DNA of 64,000 bases from Azadirachta indica (taxonomy: Eukaryota > Streptophyta > Magnoliopsida > Sapindales > Meliaceae), in NCBI GenBank assembly GCA_022749755.1, contig CM040441.1:1406179-1470178 (forward strand), given 5' to 3'. Position numbers and translations under genes: made by a program. Below, piece after piece: positions 35,946-48,462 of this stretch; position 1 is the stretch's first letter, and every line of letters starts with the position of its first letter. The notes under the pieces were generated by a model, which was not told the origin of the DNA, made no database searches, and saw nothing but the letters and a program-made list of their open reading frames with translations.

Positions 35946-36320
35946 TTATTGTTTTGGAGAATGAATAATACACTCATGCCAAACATGACCACTTCTAGCA
36001 AAAACATTTGCATTATTTTTCTCAGAGTAGTATGGTGCAGTTACTCGCACAAACTCATTGTGACAAGCCCATCCCTCAGCTATAAGTTGTTGGCAACATT
36101 CAGGAGATAGATTTTCATGCTTGTACACACTCGCTTTGATAGCCTCCCCACATGCTGGCTGTAACTTGGTTCCGCAATGTTCTAGAAAATCGTGAGTTTC
36201 CTTTGGTAGTAAAGGTAAAGGCACAAGATCTTTAGCTGCCACAAAAACTGATGAGAGCATGACAAACAAACTAAAAAGCAAAATAGATCTCTCGAAAGAT
36301 TGGGACTCCATGCCTCGCAT
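35946..36320 (-). CDS. ECA1/prolamin-like secreted cysteine-rich peptide, gene 2
   Basis: A 124-residue intact ORF paralogous to gene 1 at 26873-27247. The signal peptide is LLFSLFVMLSSVFVAA. All six cysteines sit at the same positions (49, 57, 75, 76, 86, 117), including the CC pair diagnostic of the PF05617 family. The mature part differs from gene 1 by only two residues (P99S, D105N); the other changes are at K5E and in or near the signal peptide. The TATA box (36396-36403) and the 5' leader of about 45-80 bases are also shared. The likely product is a small disulfide-bonded secreted protein; the tissue and function of this copy are inference from family. Confidence 0.88.
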   Translation of the reverse strand: MRGMESQSFERSILLFSLFVMLSSVFVAAKDLVPLPLLPKETHDFLEHCGTKLQPACGEAIKASVYKHENLSPECCQQLIAEGWACHNEFVRVTAPYYSEKNNANVFARSGHVWHECIIHSPKQ

Positions 36321-36395
36321 ACTGCTTGTATATTTGTCCCTAATATTTTAGAGTGGATAGTTTTTTGAATGAAATAAAAAGTATTGGAACAACCT

Positions 36396-36403
36396 CTTTT
36401 ATA
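36396..36403 (-). promoter_or_regulatory. TATA box of ECA1-like gene 2
   Basis: TATAAAAG on the minus strand about 76 bases before the ATG, at the same relative position as in gene 1. Confidence 0.6.
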
Positions 36404-36436
36404 TGATGACATATCGATGTTTTAAGATTTTAAAAC

Positions 36437-38956
36437 GTATTATAAACTTGGTAGGTCATATTTTTATTAATTTCATTTATTTGAAGTTAAGAATGTTAAA
36501 AGATGTTATTTCTTTTGTGAATTAAACGCACTAAATTTAAAACTTTGTGCTTAAGGATTGATTTTAGCGTTTCCTTTTTCACTAGCCAAATATATAATAA
36601 GTTTTTATGACCTAAGGTACCAAAATTATTATTGTCAAATTCATCTAGAAATAGTTATTGAAGTTCTATTTATCTTTACTATTAGTGAACAATAAAAAAT
36701 AAACAAAATTGTTGGGTTAAACTTAGAAAATAGTCAACATCACTGGTCCACGAATCAATATTTATAGAGAATTTGTTCAACTTTTACATGAAACAGGTTA
36801 TATATATATATATTAAGTTTAAGATAAGCGTATTACTATAATTTACAGAAAACTAGATGTAGACTTTAATCAAAATAAAGACATGATTTGTTCTAAATGA
36901 TTTATTTACACAAAAATTTTTGAATATGGAAAAGCAATTTACGTGATTCAAAATTTTAATTGATCCGAGAAACAAAGAATTTGTTTAATTTATTCTTCAA
37001 AAATAGTTTTCAAAATTAAAATACTGAATTGTAATTTTAAAATTTTGATTTTGAAAATGATTCGTACATATTATTTAAAAAATAATTTAAAATTTAAAAT
37101 AAATGTGTAGCACAATATTTGAGAACATGTTTTCCATTTACGTTAGCAGTAATTTTATTAAACAGCAAATTATATATATCACAAATGTAAAACAAAAAAT
37201 ATAGATGTGAGTGGTTCGTAAAAAACAATCAACTCATCCACATAATACCCATTATGAATTAATTATCAATAAATGTTTATTCATAATTATGAATAGCAAA
37301 TTATAAAAGGTAACGTTAATATTAATCAAAGATTATATATGAACCCAATTTCGTCTTCTTAGACAATGATGTTTAAACAAGCAGGAAAAATTCTTCCAAA
37401 TTTCTTTTTTTTTTTTTTAACTTTTAAAAGGGCTTTTTCATTTTTACGGTAATTATCGAACAAGAAACAATGTTTCGTCCTTCTTCTTTTGATATCAAAG
37501 AAAAGTTTTATGTTTTGAAAAAGAAAGAGTTCATAACGGAGAGGAGAGAAAACATAGAAATACATGAGAAAGTAAAAAGAGAGGTATGATTGGATTATAG
37601 AGTTTAGTTATAACTGGATTGTAGTAGATAGAGTTTAGAAAAACTAAAAACTCTTAAAACAATAATTTTAAAAATAAATTTATCATAAGATCACCAAACA
37701 CATTTTTCTTTAATATTCTTTCAACAACTTTTCAGAATAATGTTACGAAACTTTTGTTTTCAATATTTATGTTTTAAAAAATTGAGAATTGTATTTAATT
37801 CAAATGCGCCCTAAATATCTTTAGATACATTTTGGTCTTTTCAAAGTGTTGGATAAAATTAAATTGCAACAGTAAATAAAATGTTTATGTGTACTTACGT
37901 TCATAATTACTTAAAATTTTACTTCAGGGACATTAAGTTTTTAAATACATTTTTGACATATTTGCATGATCTACAATAAAATTTATTTAGATTTATTTCA
38001 ATCTTTCAAAAAAATATTAAAGCCCCAATTAATTATTTTATATTTTATGCCGATGGTTATTGATAGTGAAAATTATAGTATAAATTTTTAAGTTGTTTAA
38101 ATGCAAATATTGAAGATTGCTAGAAAGAAGCTTGATTTTCAAAAGTTAAAATGTAATTAAATTTATTTTTGATGTTTCAAAATTCTAAAATATTTTGATC
38201 AACCTATGTCTACTGTAATTTACAAATTATTATCATAATTTTCGAATGTACAGTTTCGAAGAATTAAAGGTAAAAATATATTATTTTAATAAATTTGTTT
38301 GAAGATATTTAGGGTTAGTTTGGGATTGTTATAGATTTTAAAATAAGATAATTTTAGTATGCTGTAGAAAGAATTAATGTTGAACAGAATCAATTTAATA
38401 TTTAGAAAATTTTATTTTTAAAAGTGCTATAAATTTCAAAAACAATTTTGTCTGTTTCATAAATTTTATTGTTAAAATATTGCAGTAAACATAATTACCA
38501 AAATGTACATATTAAATAGTACTAATAAATGAAATTTAATTTTAACTAAGTGTTTGTTTATATACACACATAACATTTTGAAATAATTTATAGCAGAAAA
38601 TATAACAATTTTAACCATATTTTCAAAAATATAAAAAAGCAATAAAGAGAAAAAATATTTTGATTTTAATAATTTCATTTCCTAATTAAAGTTAAAATTT
38701 AATAATTGTTTTAGGGATAATTTTGGGTTTTCCTATTTTTAAATGGGTATATTTGGTATTATGTTTACAAATAAAATTACTTTCCAAAATCTGTTTTGAA
38801 AGCAACTCTTTTTTTATTTTCTAAAACCTATTGTAAAATAAGGTAAGTTTGTCAAAAGTCATTATGAAAAATTTTTACCAAACACTTAAAATGACTTTTA
38901 ACTACTCAAAAAAGCTTTTAACTCTTCTAATAGCAATCTCGCTCTAAATTAGATTA
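36437..38956. other. Upstream region of ECA1-like gene 2, no gene seen
   Basis: Near-identical to bases 1-2520. AT-rich, with the TA microsatellite and poly-T features of copy A. Confidence 0.65.
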
Positions 38957-39409
38957 GGGCTGTTAGGTTTATGCTTGGTGTCGGCATCTTATGATAACCC
39001 TAAATTTTTGTTAATGCAACCTACAATGTATAATCCATTAGGTGGCAACAGATTTATTTGACCTTATAACAAACTTGCCTATTCAGGTATTGAGGTTTGT
39101 GTGATACATTGTTTTGTTTGGCAAACATATGTCATAGGGCATTTCATTAAGTGTTTCTCTTCCCACAACAAGTCATTATCAAGGAACCGCCCATTATTTC
39201 CTAATTGTGTTACCTACAAAAATATTCAAGTTTTGCACTTTAGTACCCAAAAGGCTTTAGGTCCTTGAGTATTAGTTTTGGTTCCTTTCGCAACCAAAAT
39301 TTTTTTAACACTATATATGCGTTTTTGTTAATGGGGCATGGAAAACTCATATGGCCAACATCATCATAATAACTGTATGCAATTTTGGATCATTCATAGA
39401 AGTAGCCTT
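38957..39409 (-). pseudogene. Copia gag/zinc-knuckle relic (copy C)
   Basis: Counterpart of 2520-2972, truncated at about 39409 where the sequence switches to the LTR/RNase H side of another copia fragment. Confidence 0.45.
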
Positions 39410-39695
39410 CACTAATAATCAAAATTCTAAGCTTACAAGGATTAAATACATACAAGAAAAGTTTAATAAGGAATGTTATAAGGAATTATTTTTTTTTTCT
39501 AAAGAGAGATTGATCTTCTAGCTATTGGAGATATTCTAGCTGTTGATCATTTCCTAATTGATTTTTTTTCTTTATTAACTAGAGTCAATGAGACATAGAA
39601 CATTATGATGATTTTTCCTTTTATTAACTAGAGTCAATGGGACAAGAAAATCATAATTTCTCCTTTTGATATCTTTTCTTATTAGCCTCAAGGTG

Positions 39696-40612
39696 GGCAG
39701 TGTCATGTGATGCACGCCCAATGTGTGTCGTAAGGATAGAAAGGGTTATTTGGCTAATGGCTTGTGAATGTATCAGCTATTTGAAGATGTGCAGGAATAT
39801 GCTATGTCAAAAGGGAGCCTTGAACTACTTTTTCTCGTACAAAATGAACATCAAGTTCTATATGTTTTTTTGGGTCGTGAAAAACCAGATTTCTTGTGAT
39901 ATGAATGGCATTCATATTGCCACAAAGGAGGAGTGGTGTTTTTGGAAGTGGAATGCCAATTTCTTGCAATAAATATGTCACCGAGTGTGTTGATGATAGA
40001 GTCGATGGCAATGTCATTGTTACCTATGATAATAACATCATTAACAGAAATTAATATAAGAATAATTGTAGGATTTTTATTAAGAATAAAGAAATAGGTG
40101 TCAGGTTTGTTACCATGGAAACTAAGGCCTATTAAAGCATTGGAAAGACATTCAAACCATGTTCTAGATGCTTGTTTTAAGCCATAGGGTGCCTTTTGTA
40201 GTTTATAGACATGACTCGGATGGATAGACTCTTGGAAGCCAGGAGGTTGTTCTATATAAATTGTCTCAGTCAGGTTGCCATGTAGGAAGGCATTACAAAC
40301 ATCTAATTGTTTCATTGTCCATATTGAGTGTACAACAATGGCGAGAACAAGTCTAATAGTGGTAGGTTTAATGACTGGACTAAAGGTCTCATCGAAGTCA
40401 ATCCCAAGTACTTGCATGAAGCCTTTAGCAACTAATCTTGCTTTAAAGTGATTGACGGAGCCTATGATAAACCTATTTGGATCCTATGATATTTTTTCCT
40501 GCCTCACGAAGAACCAAGGTCCAATTTGATTATGATGAAGTGCTTGAAGTTCTTTTTTCATTGCTATGACCCGTAACATGTTCTTGAGTGCTATTCAAAG
40601 AGTTTTGGGTTC
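39696..40612 (-). pseudogene. Ty1/copia RT-RNase H relic (copy C, better preserved)
   Basis: The main open frame runs 188 codons (40417-39851) and contains the RT core: [34 protein letters not shown]. The catalytic YVDD position reads SVND, so polymerase activity is lost even though the frame is open. An overlapping frame (40017-39802) carries the RNase H end (KHIELDVHFVREKV), with the region between RT and RNase H deleted. Upstream codons to about 40600 give the ELQALHHNQIGPW and ARLVAKGF segments with one stop. Confidence 0.88.
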
Positions 40613-40781
40613 TTTATGATGGCTGATTTACAAGGCCAAGATAGGATTTTTCTTTAGTTTGCTTTGAGTAAGCAAAGGATGAGTAGTTGTTTCGGTTTGG
40701 GTTGAAGATTGTACTAACTCAATTGTGGAAATATTGACCTTGGTCAACTACAATACTTCCTCAATACAGAAGTAAAACCTT

Positions 40782-41954
40782 TCAATAAAGGAATTTTTCT
40801 CTCTCAGGCCAAATACACAAAAGATATTTTGACTTGAGCAAACACATAAAATTGCTCCACCATAAACACACCTATGGCTGTTAAAATAACCCCTTTTCCA
40901 GATAACAATGATCTTGTAAACGTAACGGTATATCATAGCCTTGTCAGAAGTCTACAATACCTCACATTTACAAGGCTGGATATTTCAAGCAACCACCAAG
41001 GTTAATTTACGGATTGTCAAACAGATATTAAGATACTTGCAGGGAACTCTCATCTTTTGTCCAGTGACAGATTTTCTTGTGCGCGTGAGTTGTAATTACC
41101 TGGACGAGGTTAATGGGTAATCAAGAAGACTTCAGCTTTAGCACTAGGTGTGTTTAATTTAGATATATTTACTATATTGTGGATCCATCATTCCGTTAAA
41201 CATTCTTGATTCAACTTAGAAGCAAAACCTATCCTTGTAAAAGTGATTTTTCATTCGATGAAGAGAATTTCTAGAGCTTTTGGTTTGGGCAATTCTTGAT
41301 TCAATTTATAGAGCAGTCGTAAACCAACCATTGTTCACATCAAAATTTTTGGGTGCATCACATATGCCCACATTCCAAATGAAATGAGGAAAAATCTGGA
41401 TGACAAAGGGAAAAAAATGTATTTTCTTCAGTGTTAGTGATCAATCAAAAAGCTTACATGTTACCAATCATAACACTAAGAAAATCATAATAAGCTGTGA
41501 TGTTATTTTTAGTTGCCAAAAGAAGTTGTAGATATGGTACAACTGATTTTATATTCTTCTACAAACAAAGAGAAAAGTCATATTTATTTGCTTCATAGAT
41601 AGTGGTTTTGTTGGAGATCCTAATGACAGAAAAAGCACTTCTAGTTATTTTTTTAATGATGGGTTCAGGCAATGTTTCATGGTCATAAAAGAAAAACAGC
41701 CTATTGTGACAATAGTTCAGCAATAAAACTCTCCAAAAATCTGATGTTACATGAACGAAGTAAGTATACAGACGTAAGGTATTATTTATTGCGTAATTTG
41801 ATATAGGATGGAGCAATTGACTTTACTTACTGGAAAAGTAAAGACTAAGCTGTTGATATATTTACGAAGCCCAGCCCTACAATTAGAATTATTTTTGAAG
41901 CTTAAGAAGCTCCTTGGCATTTGTAATTGGAAGAATTAAGATTTGAGGGAGGGT
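40782..41954 (+). pseudogene. Plus-strand copia fragments (copy C)
   Basis: Counterparts of 4343-5515. They comprise an RT C-terminal piece (YRSLVRSLQYLTFTRLDIS), an integrase C-terminal piece (KIFGCITYAHIP) and an RNase H piece (GDPNDRKSTSSY, VDIFTKPSP), ending at the GAGGGAGGG polypurine tract. The order RT then integrase then RNase H is not the normal copia order, so at least two insertions or a rearrangement are needed. Confidence 0.78.
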
Positions 41955-42698
41955 GTCTGCTGTTTTTTTTCTTGAAACTGATGTTTGAAAACATTCAGTT
42001 TAAGAGTATAATGTTATGAAATTATATGATTTAGTAGGCTAGTTTATTTCCTATTCTTAAGTAATAATATTGGGCATATTCTTGAAAACTCCATTAGTTT
42101 AGGAAAACATGTTTAGTGATTTTTCATTATTGTATTTTTTTTTAGTGTTAATGGTGGCCTAACTTCTAACCACGAAATTTGGAGAAAAAATGCTCCAAAT
42201 TTGATCTTCACCATTCAGAATTTAGTCCTCTGATTTAGGAGGCTGCTAGTAAAATTTCAGCTCAATCGGACCACGAATCGACCTCTAATTAGTCACTTGA
42301 TCAAAACTATCCCGAGTTTACTGTTCTATCTCTCTAAATAATAAACAGTACCCCCTCTCTTTAAAAAATAAACAGTATCCGCCTCTTTCTTAACACACAT
42401 ATATATACTGTAACAAAAAATTAAATACTAAACCCTACTTGAGAAAAGAGCAAAATATTCTTGAACTAATTGGGTTTAGTTACTATTGAAGAGAAAATTT
42501 GGGCCATCTCTAAATAGGAAGAAACCCATCTCAATAAATGGTGCATGGTTTGTCATGTTAATCATAGGCAGTACTAGTAATTGGTAGCTACAAATATGAT
42601 CATGGGTAACTTTATTTGCCAGTATAAGAATTCATGTAATTGAATTATTACGCTTTTCCTTTCCATTGCTCATTTGCCATTATTCCTACTAATTTTTT
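41954..42698 (+). mobile_element. Copia 3' LTR (copy C)
   Basis: Same as 5515-6262: starts TGTCTGCTG after the polypurine tract. The first about 190 and last about 160 bases match the LTR remnant at 23536-23791. Confidence 0.65.
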
Positions 42699-44039
42699 TA
42701 AAAATATATTTTTACTTTAAAAAAAAAAAAGAAAATCTCACAGAGAAAATTTTTTAAAAAAAAATTATTTCTATAGAAAATAAAGTTATTAATAAATAAT
42801 AAATATATATAAACATTTTAATTCTAAAAAATTGCCTCAATTTACTCATTATAAATAACGTATTAATAACTTCTAAATATTTAATTAATTTAGTAATATT
42901 ATACTAATTAGATAAATATTAAGTTTGATGATATGAATACTTAATTGATAACTTCAATTAAAATATTTGTTAATATAGAATATTTAAACTTCCATTCATA
43001 CTCAACCAACTTTTATTTTATTAGTTTTAATTGATTAATTATTAATATAAAGTTTATATTTATTTATTACTGTATATAAAAAAAAATCTTTAGATATTTA
43101 ATAATTATTATTCTCATATTTTATTTTTTTAAATCACATTCAATTAATCTAGTCCAATTACAATTTTGAAATTCTAAAAATATATTTTTGAATAGATATA
43201 ATAAAATTAATATTTTTTTACTTATTAGGTGATGAAAATTGCATTTTCTTATAAGTAAATATGCGATATTTTAAACAATTTTGTGAGGTTTAACAAAATA
43301 TTTGGTGTAACTAGAATTTAATTTATATTATGTTTTGTTTTGTTTAATTAATTTATTTGTCAAATCTTTTTCATTCTTGACTAAAATAATTTTTAATGAG
43401 AACATAAATGATGAAAAATTGATTGAATTATTGCAAAGAATTTGACGCTAAATCTTGATAATTTAATATTAATATTAATACAAAAAATATGATTTATAAA
43501 ATAAAGTAAATATTATAAATTCTAATTACATCTGTAAAATAGTAGATTCTTACAATAACATATTAAAAGTTGATTTAAATACAAAATGGAGATAATTGAT
43601 ATGTCATCATTGATGAATTACAATCTAAAATAAAATATATATAGTTATCAATTAAGCATTAGTAGTTGATACGTTAATAATAATCCTGAAATAATAATAA
43701 TTTAATTATTCAATTTATAACTAAGCAACCTAATACAAATTTAAACTACAAGAAAAAGGATTATCTTCGTAAAAGAGTATTGACGGTTAATTTAGGTATC
43801 ATAAATTCTTGACTATTGCATGACACATTATACTTTAGTTGTATTTATTGACAGAAGTTTGATACTTTGGAAAATGTATCAGGTATTTTCGATATACGTT
43901 TATCAGATATAACTAGTTTAACAAATGACGTCGAAGTGACCATTGAAATGATGACGTTTTGAAAGAATTAAAAAAAAGGAAAAACCTTTCTCTATGCACT
44001 TTAGTAGCTACTTTAAACTTAAGCAAATTTCATTCTTCT
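42699..44039. other. AT-rich spacer, no gene seen
   Basis: Counterpart of 6263-7601. Nothing recognised. Confidence 0.6.
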
Positions 44040-44048
44040 TTATTGGAA
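44040..44048. repeat. 9-bp target-site duplication, left
   Basis: TTATTGGAA; the right copy is TTATTGAAA at 52796-52804 (8 of 9 matching). Confidence 0.8.
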
Positions 44049-44299
44049 GGAAAATTTTTCAAAATAATCTTAAACTTTTTCGAGTTTATATAAATAGTCT
44101 CTTATAAAAAAAATTTATCAATGTAGTCCAAAATATATTTTTTGAATTAAATTGCTCTCAGTAATCCACTTTCATTTTATTTTTACGAAAGTCATTTTTT
44201 TTCCTTTTGTTATTACTCTATATTTTGACAAACTCAAACTTTCATAAACTTAAACTTTTCTTGTCTCAAACTCACATCTCTTACCAACAACGGCAATGG
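44049..44299 (+). repeat. MULE left terminal inverted repeat
   Basis: Starts GGAAAATTTTTCAAAATAAT and pairs with the complement of 52567-52795, which starts GGGAAATTTTTTAAAATAAT. The first about 160 bases match closely. The rest is patchier, up to a shared CAACGGCAATGG / CAGCGGCAACAT segment. Confidence 0.85.
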
Positions 44300-44567
44300 A
44301 CGGTATGGCAATAATGTAATTTTGACAGCAAAGTGTTGGACACCTATATTAAGTAATTTGTTTCAGCATATAAGTATGTATTTTATGTGCAAATTAAAAA
44401 TATTCAATTCTTCCTCAAATTACGATTTGTAATTCAATCTTATTTATATAGTACAAAGTAATTGATTTAATGTTTAAATTAAGTTAACTGATTGTTGTAT
44501 GAATACAAAGAAAATGAATGATTTTGAGGATATAAAAGTGTTACTAATTTTCGGTCATCAGTTTTTT

Positions 44568-44938
44568 TACCCAAAGTCACTTTTGGGTAAGGCTAAATTT
44601 TGCTTTACCCTAAAAGCATTTTTTGGGTAAGACAAAATTTGTCCTTACCTTAAAAGTAGTTTTTGGATAAGGCAACCACTTTTCGAGTAAGAAAAAATGT
44701 GGTCTTACTTAAAAAATGATTTTAGGGTAAGGTAAAATATGCCCTTATTTAAAAAATAGTTTTTGAGTAAAACAAGCACTTGTTTGGTAAGGCAAAATTT
44801 GGCCACCCCTAAAATTAATTTTCAGGTAAGGCCAAATTTTTTTTCGGGTAAGATAACCACTTGTTCGGTAAGGCAAAATTTGGCCTTACCCGAAATATTT
44901 TGCTTTACTCGAAAAATTTTCCCCTTATCCGAAAAATA
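44568..44938. repeat. Subterminal GGTAAGGC palindromic array (copy C)
   Basis: Counterpart of 8130-8503. Roughly a dozen GGGTAAGGC-like half sites and their complements, alternating so that many neighbours form short hairpins with an AAATTT centre. Confidence 0.8.
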
Positions 44939-44989
44939 GTTTTAGGAAAAATAATGGGTGAGTAAACATTACATATTTTAGGTGTATTT

Positions 44990-47169
44990 TTGTATTATAA
45001 CAATATTGAATTCTTATGTATTTACAAAGGTGTGGAAGATTTAGTAACATTTTCTGTTCACTATGACGGTTCATGGGAAATATTTGAAGATGGTATTCAG
45101 AAATATGTTGGTGGAATAGTTCAATTTATTACTTTAGCAAGAAATTCTAACTACCAAAATCTAAAAAATATGATATATACTCAGCTTTGGATAAATCCAA
45201 AAGAATTCAAATTTTGTATAAAGGAAAAGTATAGCGAGTATGGTGACTTGTCCACTGCACCTATTCTAGCTAATATAATTGATGACCATGATCTGTTGTC
45301 TTTGGTGCATTTGTTTAATGCCAATGGCTCTCGATTGGGTGGTTCGACTCCGTTGTATATAACTTTGGACCGCATTGTTGGAGTGGAAGTCACAGAATTT
45401 GAAGAACCTAAAATGACACGGCCTACTACCTTTGAAGATATAATTGGAGAATCAATGCATGTCCATTTGTCTTTTCTAGGGGCAGTAATACCTTTAGCAA
45501 TATAGACCCACCAACTTGTACACCATTTGACCATAAAATGTCGAGAGATGGCAGACAAAATTCTTAAGATCATAGTGAATTCCACTCCAAAGAGGTACCT
45601 TATCTTTTAACACCTCGTCAGGAAGGGCTAGTTAATTATGGTGTATGTTCACCGCCCTTATATAATGAGATCCTACACATGACTATTTTGACAATCAATC
45701 GTCTATGCAAAGAAAGATATTATTACGAGGAAGGAAGTTGAATGAATTATTTTAATGAGGATACCATTGCAAGAGAGGATGTTAATGGCGAGGCACCGGC
45801 CAATACATCAATGGCCTATGAAGATAATGCAATGAGGGGTTTAGCTCCTACCCATATTATTCCTTCCATCCAACGGCATTTACTATGTTCCCAGATGTTA
45901 TGTTGAGTTCAATAGATGGTAATGTCCACATAGGGTAGATTTTTAGAACAAAGAAGGAGTTATGACATTATTTGAGTATTATAGCGTTCAGGAGGCGTTT
46001 TCAGTTCATCATTCTTCGATCAACAATGACACATTTTGAGGCAAAATGCATTGTAGATGGATGTAAGTGGCGGATGTGTGTTATAAGTAATGACGGGAAT
46101 AATGGGTACTTTTGCGTTACACGAATTGTGGGTGTGTACACATGCTAAAGTGATCAAATGCAGGATGGCCATCGACAAGCTAGTAACCAGCTAATTGGTG
46201 AACATGTCTTCAGTGAATTTCAAGACCCTAGCAGAATTTACACACCAAAAAATATTTGAGATGACATACATAATAATTATGGGGTGCTTGTATCTTATAG
46301 GAAGGCATGATTAGCAAAAGAAGAAGTGCGTTGATTAGTGAACGGAGACCTAGTTGAATCATTTAAGGCACTCCCTTGACTTTGTCACGTGTTACAAGTG
46401 ACAAACCCGGAAACAATCATACATATCGAAAAAGACGACGAGGATGATACGACAAGCTAACTAGAGAATGAGGTGGATTTTCATCTATAGGCTAGAGCAT
46501 AGTTTCCAAAGCGATGATACGACACACTGACTCCTAATATAGCCGAGAGTATGAATGCACTATTGAGGGATGCACAAACGCTCCCAATTGTATCATTGTT
46601 GGATTGGATCTGACCAGTAATGTAAGGGTGGTTTTGTGATAAGAGGGAAGAAGCCGCAAAATGTAAACCACAAACCCTTTTCCCCATGGGCTCAAGCCAT
46701 AGTCAACAAGTATAAAGTAGAATCAAAACGACTAATAGCGTACCCTATTTTCAGTTTTGAATTTCAGGTGAAAAGTATGGGACAAGAAGACGTGGTAGAT
46801 CTATGCGCAAAGAGTTGCACATGTCAGCAATTTGATCTAATGCAATTACCTTGCCCACATGCACTTGCAGCAACCCATTTTATTAGAGGATAATATAACA
46901 ACCTTTGCTCCCACTATTATACAAATGGCGTACTTGTGTTAACTTACGCAGAGAATATATATTCTGTTGGTAATCAGCGTGATTGGGTTATTCTGGATGG
47001 GGTTCAGAATATAATCGTTCAGCCACCTCGAGGGAGGGTACGGATGGATTGACCGAGGAAACAATGTATTCCGTCTATAAGTGAAGAAGTGGTTAAAAAA
47101 ACATGCTCACGCTACAAGGAAGTTGGCTACAATCATGCAACGTGTCGGAATCCAATCCGTTTAGACTAA
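44990..47169 (+). pseudogene. MuDR-type transposase relic (copy C)
   Basis: The first 171 codons (44990-45505) are open. They carry the MULE N-terminal ubiquitin-like/PB1-like region typical of this group (DLVTFSVHYDGSWE, MIYTQLWINPKEFK). Damaged DNA-binding segments follow (about 45940-46430), then a SWIM zinc finger (46636-46893; CTCQQ...CPH) and a decayed CCHC knuckle before TAA at 47167-47169. The DDE catalytic block that should lie near 46430-46560 is deleted. The copy still has CAG at 45098-45100 where copy A has a stop. The start codon is uncertain because an intron could precede GVEDLVTF. Confidence 0.87.
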
Positions 47170-47457
47170 CATGACAATATTATTTATTTTTTGTAGAGTC
47201 AAAATTATTATTAATCTTGTAATAAATGAAAATATTGAAGTTGTATTATTAAAATAATTTTAATGCTTAAAAGACTCTATTGCAATTAACACTATTATCA
47301 TGTTGTTAGTCTTTATTGTCATGGGATGAATATCTTAAAATTATAATAATTTTTTAATAAAAAAGTTCAATGTGTCACAACTTATTTGATTAATTATTAC
47401 AATATCAAGATTAGAAATATAAGAATTAGTAATAAGAAAGTTTAGATTCCCAAAAAC

Positions 47458-47680
47458 TATTATTATTAATAAATTATTATTACTGTTATTAATTATTATT
47501 ATTAATTATATTATTTTATTATTATTAACTATTACTATTATTATTTATTTATTATTATTATTAATATTATAATTACTTTCATTTTATTATTATTATTAGT
47601 TATTATTATTATATTATTAATTTACTATTACTATATTGTTAATTGTTTAATAATAAAATAATTATTAACGAATATTATTA
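47458..47680. repeat. TTA/ATT tract inside the MULE
   Basis: Irregular trinucleotide repeat, same as 11021-11230 with a few extra units. Confidence 0.85.
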
Positions 47681-47692
47681 CTATATTATGGC

Positions 47693-47812
47693 AAGTACTC
47701 ATTTTCGGGTACTCGAAAAACATAGGTACCCAAAAATGGGACCTAAGAGGGTACCCCAACTTTCGAATACCTTTATGTTTTTCAGGTACCCAAAAGTTGG
47801 GGTACTTGAAAA
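47693..47812. repeat. Central palindrome cluster of the MULE
   Basis: GTACTCATTTTCGGGTAC, GGTACCC, GGGTACCCC and CAGGTACCC in opposing orientations. It lies between the transposase and the Ulp1-like gene. Confidence 0.78.
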
Positions 47813-47999
47813 TTATTTTAATTTAATGTATATTATTACTATATTATAGCATGTTGATGATTGTTAATTGTTTAATAATCATCAGATAGGTCTCATGATT
47901 AATTACATAATCCCCTAAAAAGAATATTTTTAGATAAAATCATATAACACTCTTGATATATTACATAGACCTCGCTATGCAAATTACACAACACCCTAA

Positions 48000-48008
<9 letters not shown>

Positions 48009-48036
<28 letters not shown>
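48009..48036. repeat. TA microsatellite
   Basis: Fourteen TA/AT units, inside the MULE between the two genes. Confidence 0.9.
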
Positions 48037-48039
<3 letters not shown>

Positions 48040-48462
48040 AAAAGAATATTTCTTCCAAATATTAACCCCACAAAAATAAATAACAAACAACCCCACAGCA
48101 CAATAGTACACAAGCTGCCCCGACGTTAAAATTTCATATATGAGAATATTTCAAGTACTATAATATCTGTTTAAGTCTAATCTTTAGGGTAATGTGTTTT
48201 TAATCAAGGTTACCCAATATGAGTACTCATTTATCATAATGTAATTGGTTGGTTATTGTGAATTAGTCGTATTATCCTACAAATTGTTGAAATATATTAT
48301 TATTATTATGTCTCTCATTAATTTCCTTTGTTGGGATGTAATCATTCGAGTATTTTTTTACTTGATAATGTTCCAGTAACACTATTTTAGACTAATTTAA
48401 TTTCGTGAAAATATAAATATTTTTATATACACATATTTGTCATATATCATATTGACAATATC

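Larger units (their letters stand above)
35346..47914. repeat. ECA1 block plus segmental duplication copy C
   Basis: 35346-39409 is paralogous to copy B, and 36437-47914 is near-identical to copy A. After 47914 the sequence runs on without a break into the rest of the MULE. Copy C is therefore the uninterrupted version, and it carries fewer stops at the two sites compared (RT Gln codon and transposase CAG). Confidence 0.92.
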
